This document shows positions 37,409-50,486 of a stretch of 64,000 bases of DNA, one piece after another. How positions within the stretch are numbered: the stretch's first letter is position 1; every line of letters begins with the position of its first letter. This stretch comes from Cymbidium sinense (lineage: Eukaryota > Streptophyta > Magnoliopsida > Asparagales > Orchidaceae): positions 150,977,834 to 151,041,833 of the forward strand of contig CM038217.1 in NCBI GenBank assembly GCA_021442155.1, in the 5' to 3' direction. The position numbers and the translations under genes are program-made. The notes below the pieces were generated by a model. The model saw nothing but the letters and a program-made list of their open reading frames with translations. It did no database searches and was not told the DNA's origin.

Positions 37409-39043
37409 TGTTGGTAGAAAAATTTCTATACGAGGGAATCACCTTCAAATCTATGGGGAGAAATAAAAGAGGAAAGCATATAGAAATTCATCTTTTTAAG
37501 ATACCATGTAGATTCATAGATGTACTTATTCAGGTGATCAAGTACGTCATTAAGAAAATAGTATACTGTCTCGAGAGATAGAAGTCACTACCCTTTAATG
37601 ACCTATTCACCTGAATAAAGACTTCTAAGGATGATGGGTCTACATATGTACCAGATATTCTTCAACTACTTTACATGAAAAAGTAAAATAGAGTTTATTT
37701 TAAATCTGGTTCATTAGGTTCCTATAAGGGCAAGCCCTCATAGTTATTTACATCCTAAGGGATAGGATCCCTTAGGAAAACTCTCAATTAAGGTAAATGA
37801 TCATTGTCTTCAAGGATTTCAATAGAAAAGGACCATCAATCGATTGGTTTATTTTTGAAGATCAAATGGGATTGATCAAAGAGGGAGTTATTATCGAAGC
37901 CAAAAATGGAAGATATGTAAGGGATGCCCACAATGCTAAGAAACCTAGCGAGCAGTCTCAAACTATCCTATAGTTGGGCTTTACATCTTTGAAATTGATT
38001 TACTTTATTCGGGTTGCCTTTTTTTCTTTAGAAATTTAGGACTTATGATTCCTTAACACAAGATTAAGGAAATGCCAAAGAGGTGAGGATTTATGTTTAT
38101 AGCCCACAAAAGGGAAAAGCAAACTCAGAACCTAAATCTAGGGAGTTTTGGCGAAGGCCTAAAGCACAACCTAAATCTAAGGTGAAGACGGGTATTTGGT
38201 TTACCTCCACAAGAGAGGACAAACCACCTAACAGCTTGGACTTACAACCACTTAGGGTGGTTGCCAACTAACTTCTATGATTTTCAATACATGTAAGCAA
38301 GTCAATATGTTTATGCAAGATAGCTAGGCTATTATTTATTTTGAAAGAGACTAATCCTTAAACTCACTCCCTAAAGAGATTAGATCATGTAAAGGGCGTG
38401 CTTCAAATGACTTAAATCTAATGCAACTCAAATTTCATCTTTTTTTGGACAATTATTTTGACTCGGGCTAATAGGATTAATATGACTAATGGATGAGAGA
38501 TAAGGTTATTGGCCAAAATCAGCGAGAACGGAGGAGGTTAGTTTTCACCATGGCTCTCAAAGGTCAAGCCAAGTTTCTATGTAAAAGGTAGAAGCCCTCC
38601 AATCAAGAGTGAAATAAGATACTATTGTGCATGATATTGCAAAAGAAATTCTCATCCAGCTAAGGAGTTGCTAATTCTTTTATCTTGATTTTAAACTTAT
38701 GCTTTAGGTGAGGTTATGAGTTCTTTTTTTTTTTAATTTGGGTTGTTAAGTTGGATATAAGATTTATTTTTCCCTAAAGAGCCTAGTCCACATCCAAATC
38801 ATACATAAAGTAAGAAAGAAATTAGGAAAAGTATGCCACTTAATGCAAAAGCTAAACAAATCAACAATCAATTTATAAAGCTAATCGCAAAAAGAATAAA
38901 AGGTCGTTGTGGTCGAACACCACCACACAAACCCAAAAATATAAAATGTGGGTAGCCGAGCACTACCCTTATACAACCCTGATTATAAATGAATCAAATT
39001 ATAATTAAGCAAGGAATTCATTGTTATGGGGGTCTTCAAGCTT

Positions 39044-39092
39044 TATTCCTTCTTTCTTCTTTCTTTCTTTCTTCTTCTTTTCTTCTTTATTC
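39044..39092. repeat. CTTT/CTT pyrimidine tract in R3
   Basis: A run of CTTTC/TTCTT units makes an almost pure pyrimidine stretch. It is the expanded form of the shorter pyrimidine stretch in the same LTR position in R1 (about 14950) and R2 (about 7860). Confidence 0.8.
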
Positions 39093-42000
39093 TATGGTTC
39101 CTTCTTTTGGATGGTTGGAAAGAAGATGCTCTAAGGCTTTACATGGTGTATAAGATAGGATCTTATGACTAATGCTTATCCTAATCCCCATAACAATCAT
39201 TTTAAAATACTAATTGCACAAATTTACATGAAAAGTAAAAGAGTGGCATTCTAACTAACACCTACAAAATAAAGATTAGCTAAAATAAATCACGCAAATC
39301 TCAAGCATGTATATTGGACTTATCTCCCCACAAATGGATGACTAAGTCCACCAGGCGTATTGGATTATGCTTAGGGGGTATAAAGCACCTACAAGCAAAA
39401 GAATTTTTATATTTTTATTTATGATAGTTCCCCTTAAGCATAATCCCCTACAAAAAATAAGGATTAGACTAAGAGCATCCTATCATTCATTCTACGAGAA
39501 TACACCCTAACATCTAGTCTAAAACATATATCATAAAATAAAATAAAACATCAAACCATGCACCGACCTAACCTAAAGCTATAAGTGGTGACTTAGGCTA
39601 ATGTGTGTTCTTTGAAAGTTTGTGTGTATGCTTAGTTATGGCTTTAGGTTCAAATTTTCTAAGTGTGAAAATATGTTCAACTTAGGGGAGGGTTTAATTT
39701 AAGTTGTTTAATTATTTTAGGATTGATTTTATTTCATGTTTTGATTAGGTCCAAGTGAATCTTACAATTAATGACTAGGTTATGAAGAGAGGGAAAGAGA
39801 AGAGAACTTCTCTTTAATTCCCTAACCTAAGTAATTTCTAAAGTATATTCACATTTTAGTTTTATTTAGGTGAATGTTTTGATTAAATCTTTTAATTAAT
39901 TATAAGTTTAGATAAAATCTAAACAAACCTATTCAAAAAAAGGCATTTTAAGATTAAATAAAATGAATTAAATCCACATAACACACATTACTTCATTTTT
40001 TTTCCCAACATGTATAGCATGCATATGAATGAGTCCTAAGAATATCTATACATACAAATGAGAATATTTAACACACTTTCTATTGCATGCTAAGTAATCC
40101 ATTTAAGAAAATTTAGAAGATTAAGATGTATGATTTTCTTTAGTAGAAAAGGGTTTCTTTATCCAATTTTTCACATACACATACGGAAGTAAGAAAGGCA
40201 TAAGTGAGTACAGCGCCATTGTTAACCAGAGGTGTAAGGTACAAGACCTACTTAGGGCTACTTAAAGCTTTGCAACCTTGGGGTTGTCCAGACTAATATA
40301 TCACTTTTCTTAAATACAAACATATGTATAAAAGAAATAAATGGAAAGAAAGAATGCAAAAGTTGTATTAATGAATTCATTTTATTTATGCAATTTATAT
40401 GTGCAAGTATAGGTAATCCTTCTTAGGTGATAGCATAGGGATGAATAGGATATGGAATTAGGTAAGTGTTAGGTTCTTTTCAAATGAACCCTACATCTTA
40501 CCAACTCCAATTCAAAACTATGATAACATAAAAGAGAGGAGAAACCTATGCTAAGCACACCTTTATATTCTTTCACATGCAAACTCATAATTAAAATATA
40601 ATAGCATACCTTCAGATTTGATTCTTGATTTATATGTTTTTAAAATAATTTGGATTTAATAGTGATAATCGCCACTCATATTTCTATTTTAGCCAACACA
40701 TGCAAATTTTACATAAAGTAAATAATTTCATTTTTAAATTTGAATTTGAAAAATATGAATGTATGAAACCATATGACATACAAATTTAACATGTTGGGGA
40801 AAGACTCAAAGCAATGAAAGCATGTAAAGAAATCACTTTAACTAAATCCTAAAGACATTCTTATGGAATAACAATGTTTAAAATAAATCATAGTATATTC
40901 AATGTGATTTTTGTTTAGTTTGGAGTTTGATTTAATTTTGAAAACGTGAGATGATTTTGTTGTTCCAAACCCATTACCACATGTGATTGATATTTTTGTT
41001 TAATTTTTATATGATTAGATTTATTTTTGTGTATTACTTAAGTTAAGGTATGAATTAACTAACTTAATTAACCCTTACCTACACCATCTTAGCATAGTTA
41101 ACCAAATAATTATGAGCTAATGAGATGACATAAAAACTCATAAGGAATTTAAATTTGCAATACACCTAATAAGGAAAAGGCCTAATGCAATTTGGCTCAT
41201 AATTAAAGGTTAATTAAGCTAAGGAGTTTACCTTAAGTAATTTCAAAACACCCTTTCACACATACGAATTTGGTTTTGATTTCCTTAATTAAACTTAGGT
41301 TATTAAAAACATAAGCATCTACCCAAAGTAGATTAATTAAGTTCTGGACCTTTTTTAGAATTTTTAGAAATTAAGGGGAAAGGGGATAATTAATGAATTA
41401 ACCCTTAATTAAGAGAAGATTAAGAAAAAAAAGGGTTTAGAAAATAGCTTAGGAGAAATGCCCTAAAATTATTCTATAAATCTCTATCTACTGTATCTGA
41501 CCTTAATCAACCCTAATTGTGGATTAAAACCACTAATCACACCCTAATTTTGCTTAATTATGTTAAGAGAGTAATTAGGAAATCCATATGAAATTCCCCT
41601 AATTAAGCCTTCAATAAATCCTAAGAAAACTAGGGGAGGCAGAAATCATCCCCTAAAATATACCCAAGAAGTTTGGGATTAATCAAAGGCTTAATTAAGG
41701 GCAATTAGCAAAATAAAGTTTCCAATAAAACTTAAAATCAGAGAAAAGCATAATCAAAATCTATTGAAATTAATTTTAAAATATTCTAGGATGAATTATC
41801 TTTCCATAGGATTTATTTCATATTTTTCTGAATTTTATTCAAAGAGATATGAACTTTAGAAGATCACTAGATTAATTAGAATTAATTAAAGCATCCTAAC
41901 TAATCAAGCTCTGTGAGCTGCGTGGCGGTGATGCACGCTTACATGCACAGGAGCATCTCCTTAAACGCATCGTGGCAACGGTGGAGGATGCACTTTGATC

Positions 42001-43079
42001 TCTGTTGTCCGATAAAAGATCGGACAGCTAGAGATGTCCCTGTCATTTTAAAAAGGGTAAATCAAATTCTAAATGTGGGAATAATCTCGGTCGTCCATCC
42101 AAAATGTGCAGAAGGATGGCCAAGATCTCCCTAGTTCTTCCCCTTAGATCAATAGAGGCCATCCATGATCTTGGGAAGAGGCTCGACTGGAAGAGGCACA
42201 TTTGATAAAATTAAAATTTCTTTCACAAAGGACCAACACCTCCTATGCTAGGTGGTCAAAATTCCATACCTCAGATCAGAGATCAATAGTAGTTTCTAGA
42301 GATGAATCCCTGTGAAATTCAGGCCTTGGGGTTGAGTGACTTGCTCTATGGACCAACACCACTTGATGCCCCTTGTGACTTTGATCCAATTGCTCCTCCC
42401 CTTGCTACGAAAACTCCAATGGAAGCTTGAGTGAGCTCAGATTGATCCTTAGAAGAAGTGTACAAGAGGAATTAGAATGGTTTTCACTATGGAGAAAGTT
42501 GGGAGTTCAGGTGAGCTCCCTATTTTCACACTGCACAAAACTAAGAAGATGAAGTTTGATTTCACTCTAAGAAGCTTGGGGAGGCTGAGGAATAGCTTCT
42601 CTAACTTCCCTTGGTTGAATCAAATTGAGGAATGATAGTTTTGAATTCAATTAGGGGGAGTATATCTCCCCCTTGAAGGATAGAATGGCCGCAAGCTATC
42701 TTGCTATTTTGATCCAATTGCTCACAATGGGAAGGTTGTTTGACCAGTTATATGTTTACACATGGTCGATTTGAGGCTTTGAGTGGATTGTCAACCTCCC
42801 ATGTGCTTGAAATTGAGTGAAAGAGGGACTTTGAATTTGCCATTTTGACCCATGGGGTAGGGTTTGTCCTTGGGGCCAATTAGGCTGACCCAAACCCATT
42901 GGGTTGGGTGCACCACTCTTCATTAGGTCCCCTTGATCTATTAGGAAAGCATCAAGTGGGTATGAAGAGGGTATGATGAAATTATCGATGGATTAGTCCA
43001 TAATTTTTACTATGGCCTAGGGGTAGGATGGTTATCTTATTGATTTTTCAATTTTCATATGTTGGGTATGTGGAGAAAC

Positions 43080-44000
43080 TAGGTTAGGCCAAATTTCATG
43101 AGATTTGGAATTCATTTGATAAGGTTTGGCTCATGTTAACCCATTTAGGTCAAAATGGGTCAACTTGGGTCAAGTTGACCAATTGAACAAATTGGGTCAA
43201 ACCAAGCATTAGGTCAAGTTCATATGACCATTTGAAATGTTTTGGTGAGTTTGGTTTGATTCAATTTGGTATAATTTTTGAATTTGGCTCATATGACTTC
43301 ATTTAGGTCAAATGAGTCAACTTGACCTATTTGACTCATTTGACCTATTTGAGCTACGTTAATGGTAGATTTATGTTTGGTTAGTCATATATAGTGGATT
43401 GGTATCTTTGTTTCCAATCAATTTTGGTTATGTTCAAATTTGGCTCAATACAACCCCTTTAGACATGTTGGGTCTAAGGTCAATTGGGCTAGATTGGGTC
43501 TACTTGGCCAATTGAGGCTTTGGTCAAGTTTCACAAGTGATTTGGAATGAACTTGACCCATTGGTTTGGATCAATTTGGCTTAGATCAAGTTTTGATATA
43601 TTTTGACTTGTAAGTCAAGTTGGGTCAACTTGGGTCAGTGGCCAATTGGGCTATGTTAGGCTCAAATATTGGCTTGGTCAAGTTCAAACATAGGTCATGA
43701 GTGAACTTAGATCAATGGTTTTAATTAATTTGGCCTATGGTAGAATTTGGCTATGTTAGGTTTCATTTTAGGCTAAGTGTTGACTTGGTCAACCCTTAAA
43801 TTTTACTTGGTTTGACCCAATTTGATTGATTGATCATCCCATGATGATTGTTGATCATGATGAGAGGAATAGGTGAGTTTGGTTCAATCCAATTTGTTAG
43901 GAATAGAATTTCGCTCATAAGGGTACTTTAGGTTACTTTGGGTCAAGTGAGCCTAAGTGGGTCAAATGGCTTGGTCAAAGCTTGATTTGAGCTTGATTGA
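43080..44000 (-). repeat. TTGGGTCAA repeat field in R3
   Basis: Degenerate TTGGGTCAA, GGTCAAGTT and GGCCAATT units, inverted relative to E2, in the same LTR position as in the other copies. Followed (44030-45010) by TTTGATTTGAATTT-type repeats with ATATAAATGAGAATATAAATG short tandem units at 44340-44820. Confidence 0.7.
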
Positions 44001-45699
44001 ACTTCTTTATGGACTTATTATTGAAATATAAATCCATTTACAAGTGGTTTGAAGTAAAAATGGGTTTTGATTCATTTAATAATTCAATATTCAAAGGGTG
44101 AACATGAAAGGATTTAGGCTTTAATTTTTTGACTTGATTTTGATTTAATGATTGAAGTTTGGATTTATATATGAATTCATGATTGTAGGGTTGATTAAAT
44201 CATGAGAGAAAAATCAAGAGTTTGGTTTGATTTGAAATTGATTTGGCTAAGTTCAAGATTTTGACTTGAAAGACTTAGATTGGATTTTGAGTAGATTTGG
44301 GTTTAATTTTTGGAATTAGTTTTGATTATTTGAATTTATATTTCATTTATATATGTGAATATAAATGAGAATATAAATGGATCATGAGAAAATTTCAAGG
44401 ATTTGAAATGATTTGATCATGATTTGGGCTAAGTCCATTAAGAGGAGAAAGTTTTGAAGTTTGGAGTTTAAATTTTTGAATATGGTTTGATTGACTTAAA
44501 TTTGTATTTCATTTATATATGTGAATATAAATGAGAATATAAATGAGTTATGAGAAAATCCCATGAGTTTAAATTGATTTGATCATGAAGGTCCATTAAT
44601 GGATTAAGGACTTAGATTTGAAATTTAATTTGAGATTTGATTGATATATTTAAATGAGAATATAAATGAGAATAAATGAGTTTGAATTTGTTTAGAGTTG
44701 ATTTTGGCTAAGAAAAATTAACTTAGAAAATTTCATGAATTGATTTGGAATTTTGAGTTTAGTTTGATTGGTTTGAATTTATATTTCAATTATATATATG
44801 AAAATAAATGAGAATATAAATGAATTATGATAAAATCTTAAAAATTTGATTTGGTTTTGATCATGATTTAGGCTAAGTCCTTAAGGGAAGATTAAGGACT
44901 TAGAAAGATTTGGACTTGGAATTTCACTCATGGATTTTGGTCATGAGTTTCAACCATAGATTTCAATCATAGATTTTAATCATGAATTTTAATCATGGAG
45001 TTTATTTGAATTTGGGAAAAATTAATTAAGATTGATTTGGAGTTTGACTTGAAGGAAGGAAAGTGAGGAATGGTTTAAGCTTAGGGTAGGAAGTTTTCCT
45101 AACACCTCTAAGGCATGACCTATTCTTATGGCTAACTTTTCTAAGTTTTTTAGGGATTGGTAGAGTGTCCGCCTAATCACTAGATGTGTCTTAAGACTAA
45201 GGAACTCTTAAAGTCTAAGAGGAGTCCTATGTCTAAGGTGGAGGGGTTGAGAGCTCATTCTAAAAATGAGGTCAACACATATCCTTAGCAACCCCATTTA
45301 GACACTACCCAGATTAATTTTAGATTTTCCAGTCCCCCTTTCCTAGTAGCTACCCCTATGATTGGAGAATTTGTTCAACAGATGCACACATTCCCTCTTG
45401 GTCCAGTAAGTCTAAGATAGGACTAGGCTGATATAAGCTCCTTCTCAGTGTGGTCCCTCGCAAACTAATTGGGTACACACAAATATAAAATAAACAAAAT
45501 ATATCTTCACTTGTAGATTAAGAATTCAAGCTCCTAGTGGCCCCTTTCCCAAGTAGGCATCATATCTTTAGGGCAGTGTTAGCAAAACTCCCCATAGGAA
45601 TCACCTGACTACTTTTGAGCTGAGATAATTCCCCAGATCGACACTCTCTCTATAGTCTCCCTTAAGTTGGGTTCAACATATTGTGCCACCAATGAGTCA

Positions 45700-46720
45700 C
45701 CCTGATGGTCATCTTTGCTTTGAAAGATATAAGTCTATTACGCATTCTTTTCAGCATGACCATTATAAACTGACAGGCAGCCTTAGGTTGGGTCCCATTT
45801 ATTGTGCAAGCAATCGATCACCCTAGTCGATCACCCTAGTGGTTCCTTATTTAAGAAGATGTAAGTCCCCGCCCTTTCTTCCTAACTCAACCATTACAAA
45901 CTGAAAGACACCCCTTAGGTTGGTAAGTTTTACCTAACAGTTGGTAGACTATCCCTTTGGATTTGTAAATCTAAGATAGGTCTAAGCTGATATTAGCTCC
46001 TTATTAGTAGATCCATCGCACATCCCATCTAATAATAAATTAATTTTGATTATTCCTGAGTCGATATGAGTCCATAGTAGCATTCGATCAAATAGTCATC
46101 TTAGGTCAGGATTGATTTGTTGCACCATGGATAGATCAACCCAATGACTGATCTCTATTTTAGAAGATGTAAGTCTATTGTGCTTTCTTTCTAGTACAGT
46201 CGTTACACACCAAAAGGCAACCCTTAGGCCAGATAGTCCTACCATGTGGTTGGTATACTACCCCTTTGGATTTGTAAATCTGAGGCAGGTCAAGGCCAAC
46301 ATAGCCCCTTCTCAGTAAGTCCATCGCTCACCAACAGGGTGCATAACATAACACACTAAATTAAATTAAATAAAATTAAATCAAATCAATATAAAATCAA
46401 ACTAATCATTAAGACTACTCTTGAGTTGAGATAAGATCCCCAGTGGTGCTCACTCAGTAGTCGCCTTAGGTAGGGTTCAATGTGTTGCTCATCCAACAAA
46501 TAACCCCAGTGGCTTTTCCCTACTTTGGAAGATGTAAGTCTGCTACACCTTCCTCCTAACATAGTCATTGCATGAAAGGCAACCCATTAGGTCGAATAGT
46601 CTTACCATATGGTAGGAGGACTACCCCTTTGGCCTTATAAATCTAAGACAAGCCAAGGGCCCCGTGGCTCCTTCTTAGTGTGGTCCATCACACACCACCA
46701 GGATCCATAACAAAATAAGT
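45700..46720 (+). repeat. 3' UTR tandem repeat, about 315-364 bp units (E2)
   Basis: The anchor GAAGATGTAAGTC recurs at about 45849, 46164 and 46528. Each unit carries in order CTTTCTTCCTAACTCAACCATT, AAAGGCAACCCTTAGG, a TACCCCTTTGGATTTGTAAA-like block and TCTTAGTGTGGTCCATC. E1 has the same repeat at about 61560-62190, anchors near 61704 and 62018. Confidence 0.75.
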
Positions 46721-47199
46721 TCAAAATCAACCTCCCCAATGGAGTCAAATTAAACATATTGGACAAACCAAACTTCTCTCCAGTGAGGCACAAATCAAAT
46801 TAGCCTCCTTAGTGGAGCTTAGATCTAAATCTAACAAATTTAATTGAGTGTACATCCTCGGTAGATATGCCCTCAATCTTGAACCCTTCTCCCTAGTGGA
46901 GCCATAATAAATTAAACCAACTTCCCTAGTGGAGTCTAATCAAACAAATCAGAGAAATCTAATCAAATTCTTATCCCTAGTGGATAACTTGAACCTGCTT
47001 CCCTAGTGGAAGGTTTATGTACTCAATCCCTAGCAGATTCCTTCTTGTTCTCTTATGCCCTTGGCATAAAGAGATCAGGATCTTATCTACCTATCCGGTC
47101 TAGGTATAGATATTTTTTATTAGTGTTACAATCTTCTGGATGTTATTGATCATTTCGGTCAATGCCAATACGTACACTGTGTCTTGTCAGTTACACCAC

Positions 47200-47217
47200 A
47201 CCTATTGGGGGTCCTTT
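47200..47217 (+). promoter_or_regulatory. Polypurine-tract-like site before the E2 3' LTR
   Basis: CACCTATTGGGGGTCCTTT lies directly before TGTTGACC, and the same sequence (CACCAATTGGGGGTCCTTT) precedes the E1 3' LTR at 62956-62974. Position and conservation suit the plus-strand primer site, although the G-run is short and followed by pyrimidines, so it is not a textbook polypurine tract. Confidence 0.5.
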
Positions 47218-47998
47218 TGTTGACCTCACTTTTGGAGTGAGCTCTTAACATCCTATTAGACTTAGGAATGTTCTAGACACTAAGATTTTTTTAGTCATAA
47301 GACACATTTCGTGATTAGGTGAACACTTAATGTAAGATCATAAGATGCCTTAGGGCTTATGAAAATTATATATCCTATAGCCTAAACCCAATCTAAATAC
47401 ACTTTCTAAAATCAAACCCAAATTCAAATCTCAAACCAAATCTCAAATTCAAATCCAAATTTCAAATCCATATTCCAAATTTGACTTCAAATGATTGAAA
47501 CCCAAAATCAAATTCAAATCCTAAGACCCTTCCTAAGCCATATGAACCACATTCATAAGCTTAGCCATAACCCCCTTTAAATCAAATCAAACTCAATTGA
47601 TTTCTTTATAAATAAATTATTCCTTCATTTATATTCACAAATATAAATGAAATCCATATCTAAATAACCAAAACTATATCCAAAATTAAATCTAAGCCCA
47701 ATCTAAGCCCTTTGAGCCAATTCTTTGGACTTAGCCAAATTCCTTCCAAATCAAGTTAAAACCAATAGACTTTCTCTCGAATCAATCATTCATTCAATTA
47801 TATACACAAATATAAATGAAACCAACAATCATCAAATCAAATCAATGCCAACCCAACTCAAACCCAACCTAGCCTTTTTGACTTGAAAATTTCAAATGAA
47901 CCAAAATCCCTTAGACTCCAAATTGAATGTCGTTGAATTCATATTTCAATCTAGGGCTCCTATATGAGTTCAACTAAACTTGAATCAAACTAAAATCA

Positions 47999-48760
47999 AA
48001 CCAATTGACCCACTTAGGTCCACTTGACCCAAAGTGACCTAAAGGACCCATTTGATTCAACTTCCAATCCAACCCAAATTGGTTTGAACCAAGCTCACCA
48101 ACACCTTCCACCATGATTGTTGATCACCCTAGGATGATCAACTGCAATCAATTGGGTGAAACTAAGTCAACTTAGTCATTTGACCAAGTCAACCCTTAGC
48201 CCAAATGAACCAAAACTATCCAAAACTCATCCTACATCAAATTGATTGAAACCAATTATTTGAATCAACCCAAAATCAATATTTAATATGACTTGACCAC
48301 CAATTGAGCCAAACCAAGCTCAATTGTCATTCAATCCAAGTTGACCCAAATTGGCCTAAAGGACCAAATTGGGTCAAATCATGATCTAACTCAAATTGAT
48401 TGCAACCAATGGCTCAAGTTCATTCCAAATTGATTATTGAACTTGACCAAAGCCATAATTAAACCCAACTTGATCAATTGACCCCAATTGAGTCATTTAG
48501 CTCAAATGGGTCTGAAGGGTCAATTTGGCCTAAATCCAAATTATTCGAACCAAAGACCACATTCATCTTCAATTAGCCAATTGAACATGAATGGTTAACA
48601 CAAGCCAATTTGGACAATTTTGGTCAAATTGGTCAACCTGACCCATTTGATTCCAAATTAGTCAAAATTGATTGTAAGCCAAATTAAATCAAATTGATCA
48701 TACCAAAACTCTTCAAATTATCATTTGAACCTAACATAAGTCTTGGTTTGACCCAATTTT
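47999..48760 (+). repeat. TTGACC-rich field in the E2 3' LTR
   Basis: I counted eight sense-strand TTGACC hexamers, at about 48005, 48023, 48179, 48293, 48341, 48443, 48478 and 48747. They lie in a degenerate repeat of AATTTGACC and CCAAATTGGCC units. TTGAC[C/T] is the core W-box bound by WRKY factors. The 5' LTR field at 19180-20110 is the same sequence. Confidence 0.6.
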
Positions 48761-49649
48761 ACCAATTAGTCAATCTAATCTAATATGATCAATGTGACCC
48801 ATATGACCTAAATTGAGCCAAATCCCTTAAAACTAAGCCATGACCCATTAGGGGATGATCAAACCTGACCCCATTTGGGATAAACCTAAAATCAACCTAA
48901 CCCAATTAAATCCCTCATGGATCCTCCCTCACATAGGATTTCACCCAACTTCATTTAACTCTCCCCACACATAAATTAAATTTACCCACCCCTCATCCAT
49001 GGCATTCAATGGAGTGATCATATGACAAAGAAAAGAGGACTTTAGAATAAAAATACAAAGTCCTCAATCAATCCATCATTCATCCCAACCACCCTTTGCA
49101 AAATGACAACACTTTGGAGCCAAAAATTCAAAAAAGAAAGATTTTTGGCCACTATTAAAAGAGGGGGGAAATGAGGCTTAATTTATCTTCCTCCTACCAC
49201 TACTCAGCTCCTAAGAGCTCCCCAAACACACCAACAACCATTTTCTCATTTTCTTAGTCTAAAAACACCTAAACTAAGTTGACTTCGATAAGAAAATGGC
49301 AAGCATCTGAAGATACATCATTCTAAAGTAAAGGAGGAGGTCTAAACTTGTTCCAAAGCTTCTTCTTCCACTCAAGAATGTGCTCGGCTCATCACCACCA
49401 CCGAAAACCATCCCCGATGAGGTAATTTCATCAAACCGTAGCCAGTCATAGGATCCATTATTTGTAACAATTTTTGCTCGATCTTAGTAAATTTCATTAG
49501 ATTACCCTTGCATTTTTCATTTTATATCACCCCCATGTAAATTAGAAAATTTTTCGGTGAAAATCATCGTGAAAATGAACCCAATCAAACAAAATTTTGC
49601 CTAAAAATGTAAAATCCCTTCAGATGAACAATATTCCGCCAGATTTTTC

Positions 49650-49900
49650 CACCAGTCATCCGATCCCACCATTCGGGGATTAGACGGCTCAGATTGCACG
49701 ATCGTGTGATTTGGATCCACGACTATGTCTTTCAGATCCACGATCATGTGCTTCTGATCCGTGATCACACGGTTTGAATCCACAGATCATGCAGTCCAGC
49801 TCATCCGGCTAACGCGGCACCACGAGGGCTAATCACACGGCACCGTGTAGTGCCACATGCCATGCATAACACAGCGCCTAATCTTACGATGCCACGTGAC
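49650..49900. repeat. CpG-rich block with 22-25 bp repeats in the E2 3' LTR
   Basis: Counterpart of 20760-21060 but rearranged: about four diverged units of GATCCACGATCATGTG followed by 6-8 bases lie at 49700-49790. GCACCACGAGGG, CACACGGCACCGTG and similar palindromic words follow to 49900. The surrounding LTR is AT-rich and much better conserved between the two LTRs. Confidence 0.65.
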
Positions 49901-50390
49901 ACGGCATTGCCCCGTCAGCTCCGCTCAAGGTGCTGATTGGGTTAAATTGGAAAATCGCATATTTGGTGCTTTAAAATTTAATTAAATTTTATGAAATTCA
50001 AAAATTTATAGAAAATAAAATACCTAATGAAAAATAACAAATAAGGGCTCATTGGATTCATCTTTCCAAGAGGAATCCAAAGAATCAAAAATTTCCAAAT
50101 GCTACTAAAGGGTTTAAGCTTAATTCAAGTTTTAGTGAAAATCAAACTTTATTAATTACTCTAAAAATACAAGTTTGATTGAAGTGAAATTTTAGAGGTT
50201 GAAAAAAGAGTTAAAACACACCTACCATAATAATCTCAAGTGAAAAAAACTTTTGGATTGTGAGAAATTAAATTTTAAAGTTCAGATTATCTATTTCAAT
50301 AAAATAAATAAAATAAAAATCCAAAAATTTATAAAAATATATAAAATAGCTTAAATCACTTCAATTAACATCTAAGATCTTACCAAAATA

Positions 50391-50398
50391 ACAATAAC

Positions 50399-50471
<73 letters not shown>

Positions 50472-50486
50472 CTAATAATAATAATA
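50391..50486. repeat. (AAT)n microsatellite
   Basis: Uninterrupted ATA/AAT trinucleotides run from about 50399 to 50459, preceded by AACAATAAC and followed by units broken by C. The equivalent place in the 5' LTR (about 21507) has only about four units, so it expanded in this LTR. Confidence 0.9.

Larger units (their letters stand above)
37409..45277 (-). mobile_element. R3, minus-strand solo LTR in the E2 3' UTR (about 7.9 kb)
   Basis: The right end reads ...ATGAGGTCAACA at 45277, the inverted LTR start. From about 37490 leftward-to-right similarity with R1 and R2 starts (CATCTTTTTAAGATACCATG against the inverted LTR end), and the family blocks follow: TATA-like block at 38957, stem-loop at 39361-39451, one unit of the 250-bp repeat near 40230, TTAATTAA-rich DNA, GC-richer block 41900-42130, and the TTGGGTCAA field 43080-43990. 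The left 80 bp (37409-37490) is not shared with R1 or R2; TGTTGG at 37409 is the best candidate terminus. E1's uninterrupted site is at about 61275-61300. I could not find a clean 5-bp duplication. Confidence 0.75.
45278..47217 (+). other. E2 3' UTR, part after R3
   Basis: Continues the 3' UTR at ACCCCATTTAGACACTACC (matching E1 about 61300). It holds about 315-bp tandem repeats (45700-46720), then short repeats built on CCCTAGTGGAGT and AATCAAA (46720-47050). An interrupted part about the TATGCCCTTGGCATAAAG inverted repeat follows (about 47065), then CACTGTGTCTTGTCAGTTAC, and the PPT. No open frame with a counterpart in E1. Confidence 0.7.
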
